Counted from the first letter of the stretch, positions 1 to 9,478 are shown. The stretch is DNA of 64,000 bases from Didemnitutus sp047777955 (GCF_047777955.1 NZ_CP180537.1:1116001-1180000), one strand, 5' to 3'. Program-made: numbers and translations. The notes: generated from the sequence alone by a model not told the origin.

Positions 1-159
1 GGCGGCCTTGCCTTGGATGATCTCGTTGACGGTCTTGAGCGGACGGCCGGTGCGCTCGGCGAGTTCCTTTTGGGACATACCGATGGCTTCGAGCGTTTCG
101 AGCAGGGTTTCGCCTGGGTGGATGGCGAAATCGGGCTCATAGTTGTGCTTGGTGCTCAT
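1..159 (-). CDS. higA: HigA-type antitoxin, XRE family (partial, runs off left edge)
   Basis: The ATG at 159 opens a reading frame that is still open at position 1, so only about 53 N-terminal residues are visible. They contain the HigA hallmark HPGETLLETLEAIGMSQ followed by the helix-turn-helix segment KELAERTGRPLKTVNEI. The family binds and neutralises a HigB RNase toxin and represses the shared promoter. It starts 2 bp after the stop codon of the upstream toxin gene, which is the usual toxin-first HigBA order. The C-terminal part is outside the window, so the length and any extra domain cannot be judged. Confidence 0.85.
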   Translation of the reverse strand, partial: MSTKHNYEPDFAIHPGETLLETLEAIGMSQKELAERTGRPLKTVNEIIQGKAA

Positions 160-161
160 TT

Positions 162-497
162 TTAGTGGGGATCGTCGATGCGGAGGATCTTAACGCGGGT
201 GATCCTGGCCCAATCGAGTCCGCCGTCGGGCTTGCGCGGGGTCTCGGAGTGGTCGGGGATCAGCATCAGGCGGTAAGGATGTTTCACATCCACGGAAATC
301 TGTTCGTCGTTGTTTGCTTTGTGTTCATGGACCCGGGTCTGCGGCAGCTTGGACAGATCGGCGAGGGTCTCGGCGGCGGCGATCTGGGTAAGCCGCGTGA
401 GGATGCGCTTACCGTTATCGGGCCCGTAGGTCCTCAAGACGTCCGTCCCGCTGTTGAGCAGCTTGGCGAGTTTCTTGTTGGAGTAAGAGATTTCCAT
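162..497 (-). CDS. higB: HigB-like RelE-superfamily toxin
   Basis: This 111-residue basic protein has the size and layout of HigB/RelE-type mRNA interferases: an N-terminal helix with KKLAKLL and ILTRLTQI segments, then a C-terminal strand region (HPYRLMLIPDH ... ITRVKILRIDDPH). Such toxins cleave mRNA on the ribosome. The immediately following gene encodes a HigA-type HTH antitoxin, which supports the call more than the toxin sequence does. The pair lies downstream of, and in the same orientation as, the RadC-helicase-ATPase operon, separated by about 57 bp that could hold its own promoter. It may stabilise the mobile island or contribute to phage defence; this is inference. Confidence 0.8.
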   Translation of the reverse strand: MEISYSNKKLAKLLNSGTDVLRTYGPDNGKRILTRLTQIAAAETLADLSKLPQTRVHEHKANNDEQISVDVKHPYRLMLIPDHSETPRKPDGGLDWARITRVKILRIDDPH

Positions 498-554
498 GTA
501 GGGCGGAGAGGCGCAAGAAGTATTTACCCTTGGGGTTAATCGAATACTTGATGC

Positions 555-3500
555 TTATGGGGCGGATTCAGCGAGCGCAGACCAGCCAGGGTCGAAGGTG
601 AAGTGGTGGGACTTACCGGCAGGGTTCTGGATGCGATGGAGCTGGGTGGCGACGGGGTCGCGGGTGTTCTCGACGACGTAGAGCCAGTAGCGGTCACCCT
701 CGGCCTGGGCTTTGAGGAATTGCTCGCGAGAAAGGGCCACGGGGCCCGACCACGAGCCGCTACGGGACTTCACCTCGACGTAGCGGGTGGCTTGTCCGGG
801 GTCCGCGGACGGACCCTCGAACAGGTCGAAGCCGGGGTTGCCGGGCGGGGTGGTTTGGAGGCCGGGCTCCTGGGTGAGGATGTAGGCGATGGCGTCCTGC
901 TCGATCTGCATGCGGGCGGCCTGGTCGAGGCCTTCGGGGTCGGCGGGCTGATCATCGGGGGATGCGGCGACGTAGGTGTGAAAGGCGGGGCGATAGGAAC
1001 CTGGGTTGGGGTGCGAGGAACCGGTATGGCCGCCACCGCCGCCGGGCCCGCCAGAGGAACCACCGCCGCTTGGTCCGGAGCTTGACCCTGAATGCGAGCC
1101 GGTGCCGGAGGCGGTCTTGCCGGCGCTGCCGCCGGTTCCATTCCCGCTTTGGCGGCCGGCACCGGGAGCGTATTCGCCAGTGGAGCCGCCGACTGGTTCG
1201 GAGGGAGCGGGTGCGTCCCCGCCAAGGAGGGCATCGATGGCCGCAGTCGGTGTGGTGGGCGGGGCTTCTGGGGCTGGCGCGGGTTGCTCGGGTGCCGAGA
1301 GTTTTAGTAGATCGGCCAGCTGCTTCTTGCTCGTGATGCCTTGGGATTTGAGGAGGTCGAGGAGGTCGGGCTCTAAGCCGGCAAGTTGGGCCAGTTCGAC
1401 TTCGGCTCGTGGCTTGAAAGGAATAATAGAGAGGAGGAACGGATGGGCAGGCCAAGGAGGCGTGATAGTCTCAAACACGACCTCGGAAGGAAGGCCAAGC
1501 GTGCCGTCGGGTTTGGGAACCCAAGGGGATTTGCGGAGCTGTTCGACGAAGGCGGCGGGGAACGAGCAGGAGCGTTTGGCGTAGTGAAACCAGCTATACT
1601 CGCCGGAGAAGAAGGTCTTTCCTCGATTGGTTTCCACTTCGGCCAAGGCGTCCCAGAGGAGAAGCGCGCGTTCATGACGTTGCGATGCTGGCAGCACGGA
1701 CAAGTAGGCGAAGACCTTTTCCAGATCGCGCAGGGTGAAGTCTGTGACCGGTGCGTCGTAACGCGTATTGATAGCCTGGTAACCCGACTCTTTCCGCATC
1801 TCGTATAAGTCTGCCGTGGTAAATCGAGAGGGGACTTGAATCGGCAGGAGGTATTCGTTACCGCCGCAGGCCCGAAGAAGTTTGCGGTGAGTTTCGTTGG
1901 GGATGTTGCCTGCGTCCTTATCGATGAGCCAAACTCCGCTGATTCCGGCAAAGAGGGTCGCGAGCCGGTCGGTGTAGATGTAGGCATCGGGCGGGCAGAC
2001 GCGACTTCGGGCCCCGCTGGCAGCATCGGTTGCAAACACGAAGGGTGTGACACGAAGGGCATCTAGGAGGCGCTTACGCTTGTCGGACAGGTTGGTCTCG
2101 GCGGCGGCGTGAATACGTTCTATGGCGGCGGCGTATTCCGCGTCCGATGGAGCGTATGAGGCGTCGGCGAAGCGCGGGAGAAGATGAGAAATGACGTCGT
2201 CAACGACGTCGGGAACGGTGAGGCCGATGCGTTTAAGAAATTTGAGAGCTGGCTCGTAGGCACATAAAACAGGGTGAACTGCGGGGTAATCGGTTCCTAC
2301 CGCAGAGAGGTAAGCCCGTGGCTCGTCGCCATCGAAGGGGGAGACGTGGGTGCCATCGGTCAGCCGAATGATGGGCCTGGCGAGCAAACCCGATCTTTGC
2401 CAAGCGCCTTCTTGAGCAGCGAGAAACTCATAGAAGCGAGCGAGCCACTCGGTGGTCTGAGATTCAAGAAACGAAGACTTGAGGCGTGAGAGGACTGCAG
2501 CCGCATCGAAGTCGAGGATACCAAGTTCCAGGTTAAGAAATTTGTGCAGTTGCGGAGTGCGGTCGGCAGTAACCCCGTCGATTACCCAAGCCAAGGGCGT
2601 GGACGATGAATCAAGCTCACCTAGCTGCTCGGGAGAAAATAGAGTGCGAATCTCCGCAGTGCGACCCAAGCGAACTTCGGCAGAGGGACGGTGAGTGCCA
2701 TCGTGACAGGGAATCAATCGATCGCTGACGAATGCTGAGCGAACCGCATTGAAGATCGGCTGAAAAAGCGACTCGGAGATGAAGCGCTCCTTTTGGATTG
2801 GGAGCGCATGGAGTGCCTGAGCATCGAGTTTACCGATGGCTTTGAGTTGCCGGATCGAATCCGGCACGAGCTGAGCAAGCTCGGCGACCAAGTGCTTGTT
2901 CCAGGCGTCGTCGCGGGGAATGTTGTCGCGACTCGGCGTGGTGCGGAAGGGCCCTTGGAGGATCGCGCCGAACTGGGTGTGGACGATGGTGGGGAAGAAG
3001 ACCGATAGCTTGGCGCTTTCGATAGGCTCGACGCGGTCTTTGAGGAAATGGTAGGCGACCTCGACACGGCCGACAGGTATGGCGGGGTGCTCGGGCTTGT
3101 AGACAGGGCGCTCAAAAACAAGGTAGGTGGCATCGGCTCCGGATGCGCTGACAATAGTTACCTTACGTGCGTCGCGGGCCCCGGGGGCTGGCGGTGCTTC
3201 GCGAAGGTAATCCCCCTGTGATTGGCCGGATTGCCAACTCACTCGCTCAATCTCGCGCAGGAAGATAAGCGTGCTAAGCTCTAGGTCTGCTAGGCCGGTG
3301 TGAATTTCTGCATACGCCGATGAGTCTTGGGAGTTAAACGGGAAGCGAAATACAGTTTGCCCAGGCTCGGTGTGGATAGGGTCGATTCGGCAGGGGTGAA
3401 CGTAGTTTTCGATGGCGAAGTGCTCGTCGCCAGAATGGATTTCGGGGCGGTCAGTGAAGGCGTAAACGGATTTGAAGCCGATGCCGAAGCGACCGATGTC

Positions 3501-3809
3501 GGTGAGGCGTTTGGAGTGCGTTTCGGTGCTTTCACCGATGCCGCAGATGAAACGCACATCCTCAGGCGTGAATGGAGCGCCGAAGTGGGAAAACACTAGA
3601 GCGTCGGGTTCGAGGCGGAAGCTGACTTCGCGATTCCGGGGAGGCGGAACGTGACGGCGCAGGGCATCCTCGGCGTTCTGGAGCAGTTCAAAAATGAAGT
3701 GCGACCGGTTGTCGTAGCGCTGGGCGAGCAGCATGGGGCCGATGCGGCCGATGTCCGTGCCGTAGCGAACAATGTTCTCTGAGCGAAGCTTCTCGTAGTC
3801 GGTCGGCAT
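555..3809 (-). CDS. Hsp90/sacsin-like ATPase fused to a DUF3883 (NO VEIN) PD-(D/E)XK domain
   Basis: The 1084-residue product has a GHKL-type ATPase at its N terminus: the N-box ELLQNAEDA lies near residues 41-49 and the glycine box GRFGIGFKS near 106-114, as in sacsin and Hsp90 relatives. A long middle region has no motif I recognise. Residues about 869-945 are an extreme Gly/Ser linker. The C terminus (about 957-1084) resembles DUF3883: GFDLFE near 993 and YVEVKS near 1010 give the D...ExK arrangement of PD-(D/E)XK nucleases. The start lies 7 bp after the helicase stop codon, so it is the third gene of an operon with radC and the helicase. A DNA-targeting or phage-defence effector is likely but inferred. 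Confidence 0.85.
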   Translation of the reverse strand: MPTDYEKLRSENIVRYGTDIGRIGPMLLAQRYDNRSHFIFELLQNAEDALRRHVPPPRNREVSFRLEPDALVFSHFGAPFTPEDVRFICGIGESTETHSKRLTDIGRFGIGFKSVYAFTDRPEIHSGDEHFAIENYVHPCRIDPIHTEPGQTVFRFPFNSQDSSAYAEIHTGLADLELSTLIFLREIERVSWQSGQSQGDYLREAPPAPGARDARKVTIVSASGADATYLVFERPVYKPEHPAIPVGRVEVAYHFLKDRVEPIESAKLSVFFPTIVHTQFGAILQGPFRTTPSRDNIPRDDAWNKHLVAELAQLVPDSIRQLKAIGKLDAQALHALPIQKERFISESLFQPIFNAVRSAFVSDRLIPCHDGTHRPSAEVRLGRTAEIRTLFSPEQLGELDSSSTPLAWVIDGVTADRTPQLHKFLNLELGILDFDAAAVLSRLKSSFLESQTTEWLARFYEFLAAQEGAWQRSGLLARPIIRLTDGTHVSPFDGDEPRAYLSAVGTDYPAVHPVLCAYEPALKFLKRIGLTVPDVVDDVISHLLPRFADASYAPSDAEYAAAIERIHAAAETNLSDKRKRLLDALRVTPFVFATDAASGARSRVCPPDAYIYTDRLATLFAGISGVWLIDKDAGNIPNETHRKLLRACGGNEYLLPIQVPSRFTTADLYEMRKESGYQAINTRYDAPVTDFTLRDLEKVFAYLSVLPASQRHERALLLWDALAEVETNRGKTFFSGEYSWFHYAKRSCSFPAAFVEQLRKSPWVPKPDGTLGLPSEVVFETITPPWPAHPFLLSIIPFKPRAEVELAQLAGLEPDLLDLLKSQGITSKKQLADLLKLSAPEQPAPAPEAPPTTPTAAIDALLGGDAPAPSEPVGGSTGEYAPGAGRQSGNGTGGSAGKTASGTGSHSGSSSGPSGGGSSGGPGGGGGHTGSSHPNPGSYRPAFHTYVAASPDDQPADPEGLDQAARMQIEQDAIAYILTQEPGLQTTPPGNPGFDLFEGPSADPGQATRYVEVKSRSGSWSGPVALSREQFLKAQAEGDRYWLYVVENTRDPVATQLHRIQNPAGKSHHFTFDPGWSALAESAP

Positions 3810-3816
3810 GGGTGAC

Positions 3817-6678
3817 TCAGGACGGGAAAGGCTTGATGAGACCGTCGTGGGCGCAGACGGCTTTCAGGTCGCACTCTTTGCACACCTTACGGCCGGGAGG
3901 ACGGACGACGTTGAAGTCGCGGTCTTGGATTTTGGCGACGACCTGGTCGAAGGATTTACCGGCAGCCTCCACGTGCTGCGGATGGTAGTCGAACTCCATG
4001 AGGGCATCGGATCTTTTCTCCTCTGCCGTCCAGTAGAGAAGGAGGCGTTCGGGTCGCTTACCGTAACGCTGCTCCAAGATGTGTGCGTAGGTGCAGAGCT
4101 GCTTCTCGTAGACGTCGAGGATGGGGTCGTTTGGCGCTGGTCTCTCGGAAGTCTTGAAGTCGAGAAGCTCCAGTTTCCCGTCGGAGCCCATCAGAAGATC
4201 GACTTTGCCGGTCAGGATGTAGCCGTCTTTCTCAAGGGAGACATCCACCTCGGTCTCGCGGACCCGCTGCATGGCGTCACGATTTTGGTGGAAGTAGTCC
4301 AAGACCTGTTTGAGAGCGTTTTCCTTGGCCGCGGGGCCGGTCGGCCTGACGTCGCTGAGGCACAGGAAGCGGTAGGTTTTTTCGAACAAATCGAGAACGC
4401 GGGCGTCGTCGATCTGGTCGAGCAGTCCGTCAAGGACGAGACGGTGGATCTCCTCAATGGACTGGTGAACCAAGAGGCCGAAGAAAATCACTGCCGAGCG
4501 GGATGGGGTGAAATCTAAGTAGCGGTAGTATTGATACTGGCGCGGACAGGTTTCGTAAACGCGGAGATCGCCGGTAAAGGAGAAGCGTTTTTTGACAGGA
4601 TGGCGGTCTTTGCCCTCAAAACGCTGGGCTGTGAGCAGATCGCGCTGAATGTGGGGCCACTGAGGAAGTCCGTCCCAAATTTCGCGAAAGTGATCCTTCG
4701 GCTGGGTGCCGCAGGTGAGCACGAGGAGCTTGGCGGCGCGAGAGAAGGCGACGTAATGAAGGCGCATCCGGTCGAAACCGGTAATGCGGTTCATGGGTTC
4801 GAGGACGGGCCGTTGGCAGAAGGGGCCCAGCAGTTGATCCACCTGCTTCCCTGTGCTGATGTTGGCATCGAGACTGCCGACGACGACCACGGGAAATTCT
4901 AGGCCCTTAGACTGATGGATAGTCAGGATCTGAACGTGTCCCTTGGGGAGTGGTTGATCGGGGTCCTCGAACTCGTTTAGGCCGCTTTCGTGAAGCAGGC
5001 GAAAGAAGCTATTGAAGAGGTGACGCCGAATCCACTCCCGGTTCTTGTGGGTGATGATCGTATAGTGGTAGTAGCTCTGGAACGAATTTAGCAGTTGGGT
5101 GAGAATCGCGAGGCTGCGGGCGCGGTTCTCTTCCTTCATCACCGAAGCAAACGGCTCGACTGCGAGAAGACGGTAGAGGAAATCCGCGATGCGAAGGTCG
5201 AGTGATTCGCCGGTGTTGAGCCCCTGGATGAGGCCGACCCACTGGCGCAGTAGCTTGGAAAGTGGCGAGTCGCCGCCACCGGCGGCACCGGCGAGCGAAA
5301 CAAAGGCGCGATCAATGTAGTTAGCAAACGCAGTCAGGGCCGGGCCCTTCACTTCGCCACGTCCTACACCATGCCAACCGAAGATCAGCGCGTAACAGGC
5401 CATCATCCACTGAATCTCCTCGCACTCGAAGAAGCCGCGCGCGCGCGGGCAGTAGGCGGGGATGCCGAGGGCCTTTAGTGCGTCGGTAAACCGGCCGCTG
5501 TGCTGAGTCTGGACGCTGCGCAGAAGCAGAGCCACTTGGGCGTAGTCCTCAATTATCGAGTTGTCTTTGAGGAATTTGACCAAGGACGCGAAGCGTTCGG
5601 CTTCGTCGCTAAGGTCTTGAGTCCAGATGCTGAAGACCGCCGGATAGTCGGGGTGATTTTCGGGGGCGTTCGGCAGAATGGATTTGTCGAAGCGAAAGCG
5701 CTGGTTTCCGGGCCCCGACCAATCTGCGGATGCCATCCAGCGGTCATACGCGGAGATGATGGCCTTATGTGAGCGGTAGTTGGTGGTGAGCGGAATCTGG
5801 GTGGCCGATGGGAAATGCTTGGGGAACTCCAGAATGTTTCGGACCGTGGCACCGCGAAAACGATACAGGCTCTGATCCTCGTCACCCACCACGCATACGT
5901 TGAGGTGAGCGGAGGCCATTTTGAGCAAGAGCCGCTCCTGAATGTAGTTTGTATCCTGATACTCATCGACCATCAAGTAACGCACACCTGCACACACTTT
6001 GGAACCGATGGCATCTGAAGAAAGAACCTCGAATGCGAGCGACTGGATTACGGCAAAGTCGATGCGGTTCTGGTCGTATTGGGCCTGACGATAGCGGAGG
6101 TATGCGCCGCCAAGAGCGGAAGGAAACGGATCCGGGGAAATTTGAAGGCTAGTCGGGTCGATCTGTTCTTCGGTGATTTTATTGAAGAAGGAAATAGCGC
6201 CCTCAATCGCAGTCCACTTGGTGGACCATTTTCCTAGGAAGAGATCATTAACCGGTGGGCCGAAGACGGTGTCGAATTGCTCGAAAAGGAAGAGCTGTTG
6301 GGTGAGTCCGTCCAGAATCTGGAAACTGTTCCCCAGCTTGGTGTGATGGCGGTGGCGATTAAGTATGTCGTGGCAGATACCGTGAATCGTGCCGACGCGA
6401 AGCTCCGTGAGGTCTTCGGTGTAGCCGATCTTGGCCGCACCAGCATTGAGGCGATCACGTAGCTCAAGTGCGGCCTTTTCTGTGAAGGTGCAGACGACTA
6501 TTTCAGAGGGCTTCGCCTTACCTAGGGAAAGGAGGTTTAGGGTGCGAAGGACCAGGCTGAAAGTTTTGCCGGAGCCGGGGCCCGCTATGATCAAAACGGG
6601 GCCCTCGGTGGTTTCGACAATGCGGCGCTGCTCCGGGTTTAGAGAGGAAAAGTGAGATAGGATTGAGGGCGCAATCAT
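3817..6678 (-). CDS. UvrD/AddA-type SF1 helicase with C-terminal Fe-S PD-(D/E)XK nuclease domain
   Basis: This 953-residue protein begins with an SF1 helicase: Walker A GPGSGKT at residues 33-39, motif Ia near VCTFTEKAA, motif II VDEYQD, motif III GDEDQSLYRFRGA, and motif V/VI around TIHQSKGLEFPVVVVG and VAFSRAAKLL. The C-terminal third resembles the nuclease of AddB/Cas4-like proteins: GKVDLL and LLDFKTS supply catalytic acidic and lysine residues. One cysteine in ETCPRQYQYY plus three in CKECDLKAVC could ligate a 4Fe-4S cluster. Its ATG overlaps the radC stop codon (TAATG), implying translational coupling. It probably unwinds and degrades DNA; in this context an anti-invader role is inferred. 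Confidence 0.88.
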   Translation of the reverse strand: MIAPSILSHFSSLNPEQRRIVETTEGPVLIIAGPGSGKTFSLVLRTLNLLSLGKAKPSEIVVCTFTEKAALELRDRLNAGAAKIGYTEDLTELRVGTIHGICHDILNRHRHHTKLGNSFQILDGLTQQLFLFEQFDTVFGPPVNDLFLGKWSTKWTAIEGAISFFNKITEEQIDPTSLQISPDPFPSALGGAYLRYRQAQYDQNRIDFAVIQSLAFEVLSSDAIGSKVCAGVRYLMVDEYQDTNYIQERLLLKMASAHLNVCVVGDEDQSLYRFRGATVRNILEFPKHFPSATQIPLTTNYRSHKAIISAYDRWMASADWSGPGNQRFRFDKSILPNAPENHPDYPAVFSIWTQDLSDEAERFASLVKFLKDNSIIEDYAQVALLLRSVQTQHSGRFTDALKALGIPAYCPRARGFFECEEIQWMMACYALIFGWHGVGRGEVKGPALTAFANYIDRAFVSLAGAAGGGDSPLSKLLRQWVGLIQGLNTGESLDLRIADFLYRLLAVEPFASVMKEENRARSLAILTQLLNSFQSYYHYTIITHKNREWIRRHLFNSFFRLLHESGLNEFEDPDQPLPKGHVQILTIHQSKGLEFPVVVVGSLDANISTGKQVDQLLGPFCQRPVLEPMNRITGFDRMRLHYVAFSRAAKLLVLTCGTQPKDHFREIWDGLPQWPHIQRDLLTAQRFEGKDRHPVKKRFSFTGDLRVYETCPRQYQYYRYLDFTPSRSAVIFFGLLVHQSIEEIHRLVLDGLLDQIDDARVLDLFEKTYRFLCLSDVRPTGPAAKENALKQVLDYFHQNRDAMQRVRETEVDVSLEKDGYILTGKVDLLMGSDGKLELLDFKTSERPAPNDPILDVYEKQLCTYAHILEQRYGKRPERLLLYWTAEEKRSDALMEFDYHPQHVEAAGKSFDQVVAKIQDRDFNVVRPPGRKVCKECDLKAVCAHDGLIKPFPS

Positions 6679-7367
6679 TACAACAGACCCTGTTCTCGAA
6701 AGCTGAATGACGAAGTGGCGGAGACGATAAAGTGGTCGATGACCGCCACCTTTGCCGAGGTGGCTGCTAGAACCAACTGTTTGGTTACTAGTTTATCGAC
6801 ATCTGACGGTGCTGTTGAGCCGCTCGGATGATTGTGAGCGAAAGCAACGGCGAATGCATCAGCCTTCACAGCTAGCCTGATAATCTCGCTGGCAATGACG
6901 CTCGTTTGATCAACTGCGCCGCGTGAATGAGTAACAATCTTGACGAGCCTCAGCGAAGGAGAAAACAGACCGACTTCGAAGACCTCGACTGGTTCATGTC
7001 CAATGCGAGCCCTCCAGATGTCCTTAAGCTGAATGGTTAGCGATTCCGTCGACGTCTTTGGCTGATTGGATATCTCGGTTTCGAGAAAATGCGGAATAAT
7101 CTCTCTGATGTATCTGATTGCGAAAATCGTTGCTTCGCCGACTCCTTCGATTTCCAAAAGTTCTTCACGCGATGCTCGCATCACTGCTGGGAGGCCTCCG
7201 AATCTTGCATGGAGGCGCTTTGCCAGAGGCTTAACGTCTCCTCTCGGAATAGAGAGGGTCAGCAAAAGTTCGATCACTTCATGCGGAGTAAACGCAGCCA
7301 ACCCTGCCTGATGGTAGCGCATCCTCAGGCGTTTGCGATGGCCCTCTCCTGACCCTGGTTCATACAT
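6678..7367 (-). CDS. radC: RadC-family JAMM/MPN protein
   Basis: The 229-residue product has the full RadC architecture: an N-terminal helix-hairpin-helix region (LLEIEGVGEATIFAI) and a C-terminal JAB/MPN domain with the metal-binding motif HNHPSG...SDVD. RadC proteins are common on mobile elements; their biochemical role is unsettled and the old link to recombination repair is doubtful. Here the gene heads a tight operon, with its stop codon overlapping the start of the helicase-nuclease gene, followed by the Hsp90-like ATPase-DUF3883 gene. That linkage suggests a dedicated component of a three-gene system rather than a housekeeping gene. Confidence 0.92.
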   Translation of the reverse strand: MYEPGSGEGHRKRLRMRYHQAGLAAFTPHEVIELLLTLSIPRGDVKPLAKRLHARFGGLPAVMRASREELLEIEGVGEATIFAIRYIREIIPHFLETEISNQPKTSTESLTIQLKDIWRARIGHEPVEVFEVGLFSPSLRLVKIVTHSRGAVDQTSVIASEIIRLAVKADAFAVAFAHNHPSGSTAPSDVDKLVTKQLVLAATSAKVAVIDHFIVSATSSFSFREQGLL

Positions 7368-7505
7368 CCAAACGCAAGTCTAAGGCGCGCGTGCTGCTTT
7401 CCAAGTCAATCTGAAGGCAGTTATACTCGTAGGTGCCTATTTTGCAGAATCTAGCGCACTAAAATGGTAGGTGTGACCTTCGGGCCGCATTTTGATGCTT
7501 TCCGC

Positions 7506-7775
7506 TCAAATTTGCTGACCGAGTTTACGAGACCGACTTTGGGAAAGGTTTTGCGTGGTTTCACGACGAGTGCGTGCTCTGACCAAGAGTTGTTCTGCGT
7601 GCGTCGTAGTCCCCGACTCCACAAACGCCTTCACCTCGTGCTTCGTCCGAATGTGATCGGCCGGCCCCATTTCTTTCACTTTGAGCCGTTCAGTGATGAC
7701 GCGGACCGCATCGCTTTCCTTCCGTAGCGCCATCAGCGTCTGCACGGTCAGTTCGGGAGTCTTTTCAGGATTCAT
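7506..7775 (-). CDS. Small conserved-looking protein downstream of the coupling protein
   Basis: This 89-residue, highly charged protein with no membrane segment begins 24 bp after the stop of the coupling-protein gene and is read in the same direction, so it is probably co-transcribed. I recognise no family. The sequence is helical and rich in Lys, Arg and Glu (KESDAVRVITERLKVKE), compatible with a nucleic-acid-associated accessory factor. The opposite-strand frame over the same bases has no better claim. About 140 bp separate it from radC, leaving room for the promoter of the radC operon. Confidence 0.55.
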   Translation of the reverse strand: MNPEKTPELTVQTLMALRKESDAVRVITERLKVKEMGPADHIRTKHEVKAFVESGTTTHAEQLLVRARTRRETTQNLSQSRSRKLGQQI

Positions 7776-7799
7776 CGGCGTTGCGCTTGAGGATGACGG

Positions 7800-9425
7800 T
7801 TAAGCGGGACGAAGACAGACTTTTTTGAAGCCGTTCGTGCAGTGACGCACGACAGCCGTGTGGTCGGGCAGGCGGCGGAACTCGTGCGGTTTGATCCGAT
7901 ACTCCTCGGTTCGCTGGTAGGTGTGGGCGGTGTGGTCGAGGTGCACGGTGCGCGTGGCGCGCTCGACGTAGTGCTTGCCCAGGGCGTTGGCGCACCGGAG
8001 AGCGTCGGCCTCCGACGCAGCGCGATACATGACGAGATTCTTCAAATTCAACGCGAGCACCTCGGCCTGTTCCTTCGTCTGTGGCGGGATCAGCGACTCG
8101 AACGCTTGGGCGGAAACCACGAGCATGAGCATGCAATCGCGCAGACGGTCGATGACGTTGAAGTCGCTGGTGCCGTCGTGGCTGGCCGTGATCGCGTTCT
8201 GGAATTCGTCACCCACGTAGACGAGCTGGTTGAGCGCATACTTCTGCCACGGCGGCAGCGAATACCGGCGCAGCGCGTGGCGGTAGAGCAAGAGCTTCAC
8301 TACCGTGAACACGTATTGGCGCTCCGTGGTGTAGTCCTGCGGCACGTCGATGCAGAAAATCTTCCCCTTATCGACGTCCGCCATGGCGGACGTGTCGGGT
8401 TCATCGGAGCTGAAGATTTCGGCAATCTCGGGGGTGCCGAGGTATTCGAGGTAGTTCTGGGAGGTGCCGATTTCACCGGCACGCTGCTCCTTTGCGTCAT
8501 GCTTGATGTAGGTCTGGTCGAAAATTTCGGCGAGTTGCACGCGGCGGTCCGTGGTGTCGAGCTTGGTCAGGTCCTCCAAGGCGAGCTTCAGTTCCGTCTC
8601 CGAGGTGAGGATTTTGTAGGCGTTCGTCGCCGTGACCGGGCGGCCGATGTCGGCCAGCAACTCGAACGCGCGGCTGATGTGGCCGGCGCCCTTCACCTTG
8701 AAGAAGCTCTTTTCGTCCTTCGGATTCAGTGCCGCCGCCGTGTCGACCAGGATGCGCGCCCGCGTCGTGAACGGCAGCCGGGCATCGCCCGTGACGTTCA
8801 ACCGGTGCGCATTGACGGCCGGCTCGCCGACGAGGCGCGGCCGAAGACGGATGATGTCGCGCTCGCGGCCGTATTTCTTCGCGAGCCATTCCAGGTAAAA
8901 CCACTCGTCGCCCTTGTTCGCCATCACGACGCCGCCGAGCGTGGGATTCCGCTTCACGAGCGACGCGAGGAGACCGTTCATGCCACTTGTCTTGCCCGCG
9001 CCGGTGTCGCCGGAGAAGAAGAAGTGCCGGTTCGCCTTGTCGCGCGTCCAGCGGAAGCGTGCGAACGTGAGCACGATTTCCCAGCGATCCGCGACAATCT
9101 TGCCCTGCGGGTCGCGCACGTAACGGCGATGGTCCGCGAAATAAAACAAGGAGGACGCCAGCGCGCACACGAGCGCCGCGACCGCCCAATGCCACGGCGC
9201 GGGAACGGTGGTGGTGCCGTAAAGGCCGGTGCCGGCGATCACCAACGCGAGCGGCAGGGCGGCCGGCGCCCGTAATCCCGGCTCATTGTGGCGGAGATTG
9301 CGTTGAATCAGCCAGCCCGCCGCGCCCAAAAACACGCCGGAAATCACGAGGGAAAGGACGGCGGGCGCGCGTGGATCGTTGAGCCAGGCACGCAGCAAAG
9401 CATCGGGTGCGGGCAGGTGTTTCAT
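7800..9425 (-). CDS. Type IV coupling protein (VirD4/TraD-like ATPase)
   Basis: The 541-residue product has three hydrophobic segments near residues 21-40, 54-71 and 78-98, then a cytoplasmic FtsK/VirD4-type ATPase with Walker A GDTGAGKT at 139-146 and Walker B LVYVGDEFQN around 402-410. Coupling proteins dock the relaxosome on the secretion channel and drive DNA transfer. The gene is divergent from the relaxase gene across a roughly 300-bp region, a layout typical of mobilisation loci. One copy of the element's 18-bp palindrome lies 53 bp upstream of the start codon. No all-alpha or other accessory domain is evident. Confidence 0.9.
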   Translation of the reverse strand: MKHLPAPDALLRAWLNDPRAPAVLSLVISGVFLGAAGWLIQRNLRHNEPGLRAPAALPLALVIAGTGLYGTTTVPAPWHWAVAALVCALASSLFYFADHRRYVRDPQGKIVADRWEIVLTFARFRWTRDKANRHFFFSGDTGAGKTSGMNGLLASLVKRNPTLGGVVMANKGDEWFYLEWLAKKYGRERDIIRLRPRLVGEPAVNAHRLNVTGDARLPFTTRARILVDTAAALNPKDEKSFFKVKGAGHISRAFELLADIGRPVTATNAYKILTSETELKLALEDLTKLDTTDRRVQLAEIFDQTYIKHDAKEQRAGEIGTSQNYLEYLGTPEIAEIFSSDEPDTSAMADVDKGKIFCIDVPQDYTTERQYVFTVVKLLLYRHALRRYSLPPWQKYALNQLVYVGDEFQNAITASHDGTSDFNVIDRLRDCMLMLVVSAQAFESLIPPQTKEQAEVLALNLKNLVMYRAASEADALRCANALGKHYVERATRTVHLDHTAHTYQRTEEYRIKPHEFRRLPDHTAVVRHCTNGFKKVCLRPA

Positions 9426-9478
9426 GATTTACGGCGCGCACAAAAGGCCGGTCGCGCGTGAATCGCGAGGGCGCGGAC

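Noticed and set aside
2294..2311. A seventh copy of the 18-bp palindrome (CTACCGCAGAGAGGTAAG).
   Set aside because: The right half-site is out of register by one base, and the match lies inside the large ATPase gene, so it is probably chance.
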